Shown here piece after piece: positions 1-6,224 of a stretch of DNA of 7,307 bases. The notes beneath the pieces were generated by a model. That model ran no database searches. It had not been told where the DNA came from and saw only the letters and a program-made list of their open reading frames with translations. Source of the stretch: Holosporaceae bacterium UBA3830. Lineage in GTDB: Bacteria; Pseudomonadota; Alphaproteobacteria; UBA3830. The DNA is taken from NCBI GenBank assembly GCA_002393025.1, contig DGIE01000060.1, forward strand, positions 1 through 7,307, in the 5' to 3' direction. Both the position numbers and the translations under genes were made by a program. Numbering within the stretch: the first letter of the stretch is position 1; each line of letters opens with the position of its first letter.

Positions 1-55
1 TAACTTTCTCTTTTGATAGGAGAATAACTATATAAAAACGGACGCAAATTTTCTT

Positions 56-1123
56 TCAAAAAACTTCGTCGATAATTCCTCCGGCAGCGACAAAATCACC
101 ATCGTATATCACTACAGACTGACCTTGGGTTATCGACTTTTGATAATCCGAAAACTCCACTTTAACTTTTCCGTCCATAACTTCAACCTGACACTCTTTT
201 AGTGGTTGAGATGAACGAATCTTCGCAAAATACTTGCCGTTCCCTATTTTCTCTCCTGACGGATAATTAACCTCTGTCGCAATCAGCATTTTTTTGAAAG
301 TTTCATCGATGTTTCCCACAACAACAGTATTAGTTTCCTTATCAAGTTTGATCACATAAAGAGGTTCACTCGACGAAATCCCCATACCTTTTCTTTGACC
401 AATCGTATAATTCCAGATACCTTTGTGCCGTCCTAAAATTTTTCCTTCAGTATCGACGATATTCCCTTCTTTATCGCTGACCTCCAGAAGTTCGTTGTAA
501 TCGCCTTCGTAAAAATCTTGGCTGTCCGGCTTGTCTGATACATCCAGCCCGAAATCTCTTGCGATCTTTCTGACTTCAGTCTTTTCATATTCTCCCAACG
601 GCATAAGGGAATTTTTTAGCTGATCCTGAGTTAATTTGTACAAGAAATACGACTGATCTTTCGATCGATCTTTTCCGCGTGCGAGATGGTAGATTCCGTC
701 TTTTTCAATGATTCTTGCGTAATGCCCTGTCGCGAACTTATCGAATTCCATTCCCTTTTCTCTTGCAATTAACGGCAAAACGCCAAACTTTATCAGAGAA
801 TTACAACGAATGCACGGGTTTGGTGTTCTGCCTGAAATGTATTCACTTTTAAAATATTTCAAAACGATGTCGTCGTACTCTTTCGAGCAATCGATAACTT
901 GGTACGGAATTCCGAGAAATCCGGCAATTCTTTGCGCTGCTTCTATGTCTTTTTTTTCGTCAGGCCCCAAGCAGACACCATGAATCCCTGTGGATGGTTT
1001 GACTTTGCGGTCTCCCCAGATAGCCATGGTTACACCAATAACGTCGTATCCTTGTTTTTTTAACAAGGCCGCTGTTGTCGATGAATCCACTCCTCCTGAT
1101 AATCCCACCAGAATTTTTCTCAT
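56..1123 (-). CDS. mnmA: tRNA-specific 2-thiouridylase MnmA, complete
   Basis: MnmA adenylates U34 in the anticodon of Lys, Glu and Gln tRNAs and then replaces its 2-oxygen with sulfur in the cytoplasm. The 355-residue protein is of usual length and has the family landmarks in order: the PP-loop SGGVDSS at residues 9-15, GRTPNPCIRCN at 98-108 with Cys104 and Cys107, ATGHY at 131-135, KDQSYFLY at 155-162, and the GIWNYTIGQRKGMGI segment near 235-249 that leads into the C-terminal beta-barrel. The segment that normally carries the second catalytic or cluster-binding cysteine (DSxxxCF) reads DSQDFYEGDY at 200-209, with Tyr205 where Cys is expected. The ATG at 1121-1123 sits directly before the PP-loop strand, has a modest GGGA upstream, and lies 27-30 nt from a good promoter. 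The gene is divergent from priA. The identification is firm; whether it uses the standard chemistry is open. Confidence 0.96.
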   Translation of the reverse strand: MRKILVGLSGGVDSSTTAALLKKQGYDVIGVTMAIWGDRKVKPSTGIHGVCLGPDEKKDIEAAQRIAGFLGIPYQVIDCSKEYDDIVLKYFKSEYISGRTPNPCIRCNSLIKFGVLPLIAREKGMEFDKFATGHYARIIEKDGIYHLARGKDRSKDQSYFLYKLTQDQLKNSLMPLGEYEKTEVRKIARDFGLDVSDKPDSQDFYEGDYNELLEVSDKEGNIVDTEGKILGRHKGIWNYTIGQRKGMGISSSEPLYVIKLDKETNTVVVGNIDETFKKMLIATEVNYPSGEKIGNGKYFAKIRSSQPLKECQVEVMDGKVKVEFSDYQKSITQGQSVVIYDGDFVAAGGIIDEVF

Positions 1124-1156
1124 TTTATTATTCCCGTAATTGATGCTTTACAGAGC

Positions 1157-1185
1157 ATTATAAGCATTCAAAATGTTTTTATAAA
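1157..1185 (-). promoter_or_regulatory. sigma70-type promoter for mnmA
   Basis: On the minus strand a perfect TATAAT (-10, plus coordinates 1157-1162) lies 17 bases from TTTATA (-35, 1180-1185, four of six matches to TTGACA). Transcription would start near 1150 and give a leader of about 27 nt before the mnmA ATG. This was seen by eye; there is no experimental support. Confidence 0.6.
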
Positions 1186-1204
1186 CCACAAAAATTAAAA
1201 TTCA

Positions 1205-1213
1205 TGCTAGAAT
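1205..1213 (+). promoter_or_regulatory. extended -10 promoter element for priA
   Basis: TGCTAGAAT fits the extended -10 form TGn-TANAAT and lies about 20 bases before the priA start codon. The matching -35 position (1185-1190, ACCACA) is poor, as is common for extended -10 promoters. An overlapping TATATT at 1213-1218 is an alternative -10. The priA leader would be very short. The element is back-to-back with the mnmA promoter, so the two genes share the 109-bp divergent region. Confidence 0.4.
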
Positions 1214-1232
1214 ATATTAGGGTTTTGGAAAA

Positions 1233-3164
1233 ATGAAAATATCTGTTATCACGGTCGGACTTTTCAATCAATGCTTTCAGTACGAACACGATGTCGATTT
1301 GTCTGAAGGAACTGTCGTTGAAGCGCCTTTCGGTATGTCTAACCGCTCGGTGTTGGGCGTTGTGTCGTCAGAAAAAATCAAAACCGATCGGGAATTGAAA
1401 TCGATCTCAAAAGTTCATCCTTACAACATTGGCGCAAATTACGTAAAATTTCTGAATTGGATGGCGTCATATACTTTGATTCCGCGCGGAATGATTTTGA
1501 AAATGATTCTTGCGGAAAAATCCATCTTTTCAGCAAAAAAGGAAATCAAAATTTCGCAAAATATTTGTGATTTTGCTGCTCAAGACATCGTTCTCAATGA
1601 TGAACAGCAAAAAGCCTTCGATTCCATGCAAGACAATCGTCCATTTCTGCTGCAGGGAGTGACGGGCTCGGGAAAAACTGAAGTTTATCTGAAAAAAGCA
1701 AAGGAAATTTTTGATAAAGGACAACAAATTCTGATTTTGTTTCCGGAAATTGCACTCACCGAACAAATTCAGAAGCGAATCGAAAAATATTTCGGCGTTT
1801 CCCCGATAATTTGGAATTCAACAGTTTCCGCAAAGAATCGAAAATCTGCCTGGATTACCGCAGTTTCGGGACAAAAATGCGTCATTATCGGTGCCAGGTC
1901 GGCTCTGTTTCTTCCGTTCAAAAATCTCGGATTAATAGTTGTAGATGAGGAACATGATTCTTCCTATAAGCAGCAGGAACAAGGATGCTATAACGCTCGC
2001 GACATGGCAGTAGTTTTAGCGAAAATTTCGAATATTCCTTCGATTTTGTCGTCTGCAACTCCTTCCATCGAAAGCATCGTGAATGTTCGAAATGGAAAAT
2101 ACGGATATTTTAGTATTAAGAATCGATACGGAGTTTCTCAGTTACCAGCCCTCCGATTAATTGATATGCGGCAAAACAAATTCGATGGCTTTATCTCTCC
2201 GCCTCTGTATTTTGCGATCAAGGAGAGACTCGAGAAGAAAGAACAATGCCTAATCTATCTGAATCGACGTGGATATTCTCCAATAACTCTATGCAAAGGC
2301 TGCGGAGAAAAATTAGCCTGTCCGAATTGCTCAACCTGGCTGGTCTACCACAAAGATATGGACAAACTGATATGTCATTATTGCGGACATAAAATTCTTA
2401 TCCCGAAAAATTGCGTTCGTTGCGGAGCAGAAGGCTCTTATATTCCGTTTGGACCGGGGGTGGAAAGAATTTACGACGAAATCAAAAGGAAAATCCCGAC
2501 AGCCCGAGTGCTAATCGCCTCGTCGGATACTTTTTCATCAGATAAAAACATGGAAGAAAGTCTGGCAAAAATTCACAATAATGAAATTGATATTATTGTC
2601 GGAACTCAAATTTTGGCTAAAGGACACCATTTCCCGAATATCACTCTTGTCGGAATTGTCGACGGAGACTTAGGGCTGTTCGGAGCCGATCTCAGAGCAT
2701 CAGAACATACTTACCAACTGATAAACCAGGTCGCCGGAAGAGCCGGAAGAGAAGAAAAACCCGGAGAGATCATGGTACAGACGTTCAAAAGTGAACACCC
2801 TCTGTTTCAGTCTCTTTTGGCAAATAATTCAGAAGATTTCATAAATTTAGAGATCGAAAATCGCAAAAAGCAGCAGTTACCGCCGTTTACGAAGTACGCT
2901 GCAATAATAATTTCCGGAAAAAATAAAAAAAACACCGAAAATGTAGCAAAACTTCTGAGAAGAACATGCCCAAAAAACATAAAAATATTTGGTCCTGCCC
3001 CCGCTCCATTGTTCATGATTCGTGGGAAAGTTCGTTGGCGTATTCTGTTGAAGTCTAATCAAAAAAACGCCCTCAATACTGAAATTTCAACATGGATATC
3101 TAAAATAAAAATTCCATCTGATACAAAAATCACTATTGATGTCGATCCTATAACTTTTTTATAA
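1233..3164 (+). CDS. priA: primosomal helicase PriA, compact form
   Basis: PriA is a 3'-to-5' superfamily 2 helicase that recognises abandoned replication forks and reloads the replicative helicase. Visible landmarks are: a short N-terminal 3'-DNA-binding domain at about 1-95; Walker A GVTGSGKT at 142-149; Walker B DEEH at 238-241; SSATPS at 273-278; eight zinc-binding cysteines (354, 357, 363, 366, 381, 384, 394, 397) inserted in the second helicase lobe; GTQILAKGHHFP at 457-468; QVAGRAGR at 499-506; and a C-terminal domain with FGPAPAPLFMIRGKVRWR near 586-603. At 643 residues it is about 90 shorter than E. coli PriA. Only about 20-30 residues separate the 3'-binding domain from the helicase core, so the winged-helix domain seems absent. 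The ATG at 1233 follows a weak GGAA ribosome site at 1227-1230. The zinc-domain and motif V wording resembles alphaproteobacterial PriA. Confidence 0.96.
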   Translation: MKISVITVGLFNQCFQYEHDVDLSEGTVVEAPFGMSNRSVLGVVSSEKIKTDRELKSISKVHPYNIGANYVKFLNWMASYTLIPRGMILKMILAEKSIFSAKKEIKISQNICDFAAQDIVLNDEQQKAFDSMQDNRPFLLQGVTGSGKTEVYLKKAKEIFDKGQQILILFPEIALTEQIQKRIEKYFGVSPIIWNSTVSAKNRKSAWITAVSGQKCVIIGARSALFLPFKNLGLIVVDEEHDSSYKQQEQGCYNARDMAVVLAKISNIPSILSSATPSIESIVNVRNGKYGYFSIKNRYGVSQLPALRLIDMRQNKFDGFISPPLYFAIKERLEKKEQCLIYLNRRGYSPITLCKGCGEKLACPNCSTWLVYHKDMDKLICHYCGHKILIPKNCVRCGAEGSYIPFGPGVERIYDEIKRKIPTARVLIASSDTFSSDKNMEESLAKIHNNEIDIIVGTQILAKGHHFPNITLVGIVDGDLGLFGADLRASEHTYQLINQVAGRAGREEKPGEIMVQTFKSEHPLFQSLLANNSEDFINLEIENRKKQQLPPFTKYAAIIISGKNKKNTENVAKLLRRTCPKNIKIFGPAPAPLFMIRGKVRWRILLKSNQKNALNTEISTWISKIKIPSDTKITIDVDPITFL

Positions 3165-3167
3165 AAA

Positions 3168-3197
3168 TTAACTTCTTGTAAATCAATTTCCTATATT
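3168..3197 (+). promoter_or_regulatory. candidate promoter for the tssBC-hcp operon
   Basis: TTAACT (-35, 3168-3173, four of six matches) and TATATT (-10, 3192-3197, five of six) are separated by 18 bases in the 89-bp gap between priA and the sheath gene. Transcription would start near 3204, leaving a leader of about 50 nt. No hairpin terminator is visible after priA, so read-through from priA is also possible. In AT-rich DNA such matches are frequent, so this is tentative. Confidence 0.3.
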
Positions 3198-3242
3198 CTG
3201 AAGAAGATGGAACCAGATTTAGGTTTTAGTTTGGTATGTAAA

Positions 3243-3248
3243 AAGGTG
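3243..3248 (+). promoter_or_regulatory. ribosome binding site of tssBC
   Basis: AAGGTG, one mismatch from AAGGAG, lies 5 bases before the ATG at 3254. It supports that start. The upstream ATGs at 3207 and 3236 are out of frame or stop at once. Confidence 0.6.
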
Positions 3249-3253
3249 TAGTA

Positions 3254-5320
3254 ATGGTAGAAAGTACGCAGCATATATTGGAAAGGGTCCGCCCGGCACG
3301 AGTTCGCATAACCTACGATGTAGAAATCGGAAATGCTATCGTAAAGAAGGAGCTTCCTTTTGTGTTCGGGGTCATGGCTGATTTATCCGGAATGGTTACC
3401 GATCCTCTGCCTCCTTTAAGAGAAAGGAAATTCGTCGAAGTCGACCGAGATAACTTTTCAGAGTTTATGGCGTCAGTAAATCCTCGCCTGGCAATTCAGG
3501 TAGCCAATAAAATTGATGACAAAGAGGAATTTGTAGCTGCTGAGTTTTTCTTCAAAAGTATTGATGACTTTACTCCATTAAATATTGCAAAAAAAGTCCC
3601 AAAAGTAGGTAAGATTTTCGAAACCCGCACAAAATTAAACGATATGTCTGTAAAATTAGAGGGAAACGACGTATTGCAAAGACTTCTTATGGAAGTGGTA
3701 AATGATGAAACAAAAAAAGCTCAACTAAAATCTCAAATCGAAACTGTCTTGAAAAATAACAAGCAAACGATAACAGCTGATTTTGTAACTTCATCCGAAA
3801 ATACCTCTGCGACCACCGTAAGAGAAACACCTTCGACAAAAAACAATGAAAAAACTGAGGATAAAAAGCAAACAACCTCTTCAGAAAGAAATATTCTGAG
3901 AGAAATGTTCGTTGAAGGGAAACTTGCAAGAGACCCATCCGCAGAAGTATATGCATGCGCATTGATCGTTGAATTCTTAAATCAAGTGGAAATTGAAAAA
4001 CCTGAAAACGTTCGACATCCTTTGACTTTTGCTGAAAGGTGCATTCAGAAAATTGACGACTTGTTGGGTGTACAAATCAATGAGTTTTTACACCATCCGG
4101 CTTTTCAAGAGTTAGAAGGAATATGGCGAGGATTGTATTACCTTGTGATGAACACGGAAACATCTACGTATCTGAAGATCAGAGTCTTGAATATTTCCAA
4201 AAAAGATCTTCTTAACGATCTAGAACACGCCATTGAGTTCGACCAAAGTCAAATGTTCAAAAAAATCTATGAGGAAGAGTACGGAACTTTCGGAGGTCAT
4301 CCTTATTCGTGTCTGGTCGGGGCCTATGAATTTACAAGACATCCACAAGATATCTTGTTGCTGGAAAAAATATCAAATGTTGCTGCTGCGGCACATGCTC
4401 CATTCATAGCAGCGGCCCACCCGAGATTATTTGATATGGATAGCTTTGCACACTTGACTGAACCTCGTGACTTAGCGAAAATCTTTGATTCCACGGAAAT
4501 GATAAAGTGGAACTCGTTTAGAAATTCCGATGATTCTCGCTATGTGGCACTTACCATGCCTCGTGTTTTAATGAGATTACCTTACGGACCAGATACACTT
4601 CCTGTTGATGGAATGCATTTTGTCGAACCGATAGATGGAGCAGACAATTCTCAGTTTTGTTGGGGAAATGCTGCATTCGTAATGGCGCAAAGAATAGGAC
4701 ACGCCTTCGCTTTGTACAGATGGCCTGCGTCTATCCGAGGAGTTGAAGGAGGAGGATTAGTTGAGGGACTGCCTGCTTACTCTTTCAAAACGACAGATGG
4801 AGAGTTAGCTCTGAAATGTCCAACAGAAATAGCCATTACTGATCGTCGAGAGAAAGAGTTGAGCGATCTTGGATTTTTAGCGATCTGTCACAGCAAAGGA
4901 ACAGACTTTGCGGCCTTTTTTGGCGGTCAGACGACACAAAAACCAAAGATTTACAACACCGACGATGCAAACGCAAACTCTTCGTTAAGTGCCAGACTTC
5001 CATATCTACTTTGCGCCTCAAGATTTGCACACTATGTAAAGGCCATTATGAGAGATAAAATCGGATCTTTCTTAACAAAAGAAGATGTTTCTCTTTATTT
5101 GAATAATTGGATCGCAGGTTACGTGTTATTAAATGATGCTGCAAATAAAGAGTTGAAATCGCGATTTCCTTTAAGAGAAGCAAGAGTTGACGTATACGAT
5201 GTTCCAGGCAAACCAGGATCATATAAAGCAACCATATATTTGCGACCTCACTTCCAATTGGAAGAATTAACAGCATCTATCAGATTAGTTGCAACTTTGC
5301 CACCCCCGGCCGCAGGTTAA
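3254..5320 (+). CDS. T6SS contractile sheath protein, natural TssB-TssC fusion
   Basis: One uninterrupted 688-residue frame holds both halves of the T6SS sheath. Residues 1 to about 150 are TssB (VipA/IglA family): RVRITYDVEIG at 16-26, KELPFVFGVMADLSG at 32-46, RKFVEVDRDNF at 58-68, a DDF motif at 104-106 and a final LEGNDVLQRLL helix at 135-145. Residues from about 152 to 210 form a polar Lys/Thr/Ser/Glu/Asn-rich linker. Residues from about 212 to 688 are TssC (VipB/IglB family): the start helix NILREMFVEGKLARD at 213-227, EFLHHPAFQELEGIWRGLYYLV at 277-298, YGTFGGHPYSCLVGAYEF around 343-360, HPRLF at 389-393, WGNAAFVM at 470-477, RFAHYVKAIMRDKIGSF at 590-606, and the ending LRPHFQLEELTASIRLVATLP at 663-683. 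Each half has close to family length, so neither is truncated. In studied systems these are two separate proteins that polymerise cytoplasmically around the Hcp tube and contract. hcp follows after 49 bp and is probably in the same transcript. Confidence 0.93.
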   Translation: MVESTQHILERVRPARVRITYDVEIGNAIVKKELPFVFGVMADLSGMVTDPLPPLRERKFVEVDRDNFSEFMASVNPRLAIQVANKIDDKEEFVAAEFFFKSIDDFTPLNIAKKVPKVGKIFETRTKLNDMSVKLEGNDVLQRLLMEVVNDETKKAQLKSQIETVLKNNKQTITADFVTSSENTSATTVRETPSTKNNEKTEDKKQTTSSERNILREMFVEGKLARDPSAEVYACALIVEFLNQVEIEKPENVRHPLTFAERCIQKIDDLLGVQINEFLHHPAFQELEGIWRGLYYLVMNTETSTYLKIRVLNISKKDLLNDLEHAIEFDQSQMFKKIYEEEYGTFGGHPYSCLVGAYEFTRHPQDILLLEKISNVAAAAHAPFIAAAHPRLFDMDSFAHLTEPRDLAKIFDSTEMIKWNSFRNSDDSRYVALTMPRVLMRLPYGPDTLPVDGMHFVEPIDGADNSQFCWGNAAFVMAQRIGHAFALYRWPASIRGVEGGGLVEGLPAYSFKTTDGELALKCPTEIAITDRREKELSDLGFLAICHSKGTDFAAFFGGQTTQKPKIYNTDDANANSSLSARLPYLLCASRFAHYVKAIMRDKIGSFLTKEDVSLYLNNWIAGYVLLNDAANKELKSRFPLREARVDVYDVPGKPGSYKATIYLRPHFQLEELTASIRLVATLPPPAAG

Positions 5321-5358
5321 TAGGAGCACTGAGTTTGTTTTTACGTAGTTTGAGTTGT

Positions 5359-5362
5359 GGAG
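5359..5362 (+). promoter_or_regulatory. ribosome binding site of first hcp
   Basis: GGAG lies 7 bases before the ATG at 5370 within the 49-bp gap after tssBC. The gap has no obvious promoter or terminator, which fits translation from a shared transcript. Confidence 0.55.
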
Positions 5363-5369
5363 ATAGAAG

Positions 5370-5990
5370 ATGAGTTCGGCAGATAGAGTATTTGGAATGT
5401 TTGGAAATAATTCCAAGGTTGAGAAAAGTGAAGCGAACAGTGATGAAGACTTAAATGTCCCTTTCGGAGCAGCGACAACACCTCAATTTATAATTAAAGC
5501 TGAGAGCATATTCCATAGCAACATATCAGGCTATGAGGACTATGCCCCTTGTCTGTGGTTTGAACTCGGTTCCGCAAGATTGAATACTATCGATTCTTCA
5601 AATCACTTCACTGGAGATGGAAGGGTTGTATCAAAAACTACCTCAGTCTGCATGAAATACGGGGTTTGGTCTCCATTATTACACGAAAATTTGGTAAAGG
5701 GTCGCCCTATTCCAGAGATAATCATAAAAAGGCTGGCAACTCTTAACTCAGGATTCGTGGAACTTCAGGCTACTCTGTATACGGATGCTTACATTACAAC
5801 ATATGAACAAAGAGGAGACAAAATATTCTTTACTTTCTCATTCGGGAAAATAACCGATGCTCAAATTGTTTACGACAACACCGGAAGAAAAGTTGCTGGA
5901 ATAAACGCATTTGAATTTGATTATACCTCGACTCTGACAAATACTAATCCTGAAGCTAAATTCATGGAGGAAGTTGAGGCTCGTGAATAG
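5370..5990 (+). CDS. hcp: T6SS tube protein Hcp (TssD) family, N-terminally extended
   Basis: Hcp proteins form hexameric rings that stack into the tube inside the T6SS sheath and are expelled on contraction. This 206-residue protein has a divergent Hcp core from about residue 38 to 187. It includes FIIKAESIFHSNISGYED (40-57), where typical Hcp has the K-I-x-G-I-x-G-E-S strand; YGVWSPLLHENLVKGRPIPE (97-116), equivalent to the conserved S-P-x-L then G-x-x-I segment; the ELQATLYTDAYITTYEQRGD strand pair (131-150); and FTFSFGKITDAQIVYDNTGRKV (154-175), matching the E-x-I-x-L-x-F-x-K-I-x-x-x-Y-x-x-x-x-x-G ending. Ordinary Hcp is about 160-170 residues. Here about 37 polar, probably flexible residues precede the core and a charged tail (about 190-206) follows. 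Position directly behind the sheath gene supports the call more than any single motif does. It is a paralog of the protein encoded at 6225-6785. No signal peptide is visible. Confidence 0.8.
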   Translation: MSSADRVFGMFGNNSKVEKSEANSDEDLNVPFGAATTPQFIIKAESIFHSNISGYEDYAPCLWFELGSARLNTIDSSNHFTGDGRVVSKTTSVCMKYGVWSPLLHENLVKGRPIPEIIIKRLATLNSGFVELQATLYTDAYITTYEQRGDKIFFTFSFGKITDAQIVYDNTGRKVAGINAFEFDYTSTLTNTNPEAKFMEEVEARE

Positions 5991-5998
5991 TGGACTTC

Positions 5999-6039
5999 TG
6001 GTTTCATCAGGATCACTGAAACCATAGATAGCGAAACCA
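5999..6039 (+). repeat. inverted repeat with two alternative right arms
   Basis: TGGTTTCA (5999-6006) is perfectly complementary to TGAAACCA (6017-6024), an 8-bp stem with a 10-nt loop just after the first hcp stop codon. GAAACCA recurs at 6033-6039, so the left arm could pair with either copy. No T-run follows, so it is not a standard intrinsic terminator. It could be a 3'-end stabiliser or processing site, which is inference. Confidence 0.5.
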
Positions 6040-6058
6040 ACAAAAAAATGGTGCTGCT

Positions 6059-6082
6059 AATAAAGTAAATCCGAACTTTATT
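6059..6082 (+). repeat. second intergenic inverted repeat
   Basis: AATAAAGT (6059-6066) and ACTTTATT (6075-6082) form a perfect 8-bp, mostly A/T stem with an 8-nt loop. The following bases are only loosely T-rich, so terminator function is doubtful. An A8 tract (6111-6118) and several T runs follow, making the stretch to 6140 strongly A/T-tracted and possibly bent. Confidence 0.45.
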
Positions 6083-6150
6083 GCTAAACATTTTATATTT
6101 TCTGTGAACTAAAAAAAATTTTGGGTTTTAACTGTTTTTTCATAACTTAT

Positions 6151-6161
6151 TGATATTATCA
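6151..6161. promoter_or_regulatory. palindrome over a possible -10 upstream of second hcp
   Basis: TGATA-T-TATCA is a perfect 11-bp palindrome. It contains TATTAT (6154-6159), a five-of-six match to the -10 consensus, about 65 bases before the second hcp start. No good -35 was found. A symmetric site on a -10 would suit an operator, but in A/T-rich DNA an 11-bp palindrome can arise by chance. Confidence 0.25.
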
Positions 6162-6213
6162 GAATAGTAGTTGTTTTTGTGTATCTTGTGGTTTTGTTTT
6201 AACTATAGAACAT

Positions 6214-6218
6214 AGGAG
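6214..6218 (+). promoter_or_regulatory. strong ribosome binding site of second hcp
   Basis: AGGAG, within TAGGAGTGA, lies 6 bases before the ATG at 6225. It is the strongest Shine-Dalgarno match in the window, and it selects this ATG over the next in-frame one at 6234. High expression would suit a tube subunit. Confidence 0.75.
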
Positions 6219-6224
6219 TGAGAT

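Noticed and set aside
1..55. Possible gene or terminator at the left edge
   Set aside because: The bases downstream of mnmA contain T-rich stretches and an AGGAGA on the plus strand, but no start codon follows and no clear hairpin is visible.
1530..1766. Minus-strand open frame within priA
   Set aside because: It overlaps conserved helicase motifs on the other strand, including Walker A, and has no motif of its own. The same applies to the frames at 2807-3016 and 2877-3062.
3687..3962. 91-codon minus-strand open frame over the TssB-TssC linker
   Set aside because: It is antisense to the fused sheath gene, Phe/Leu-rich as expected for the complement of Lys/Glu codons, and has no family features.
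4836..5276. Two minus-strand open frames over the TssC half
   Set aside because: They are shadows of the TssC C-terminal region, with unusual composition and no recognised domain.
5999..6082. Hairpins as intrinsic terminators after the first hcp
   Set aside because: The stems are only 8 bp, the second is almost all A/T, and no T-run follows either one.
6204..6209. TATAGA as the -10 of the second hcp
   Set aside because: Transcription would start around the Shine-Dalgarno sequence at 6214-6218, and no -35 is found at the right distance.
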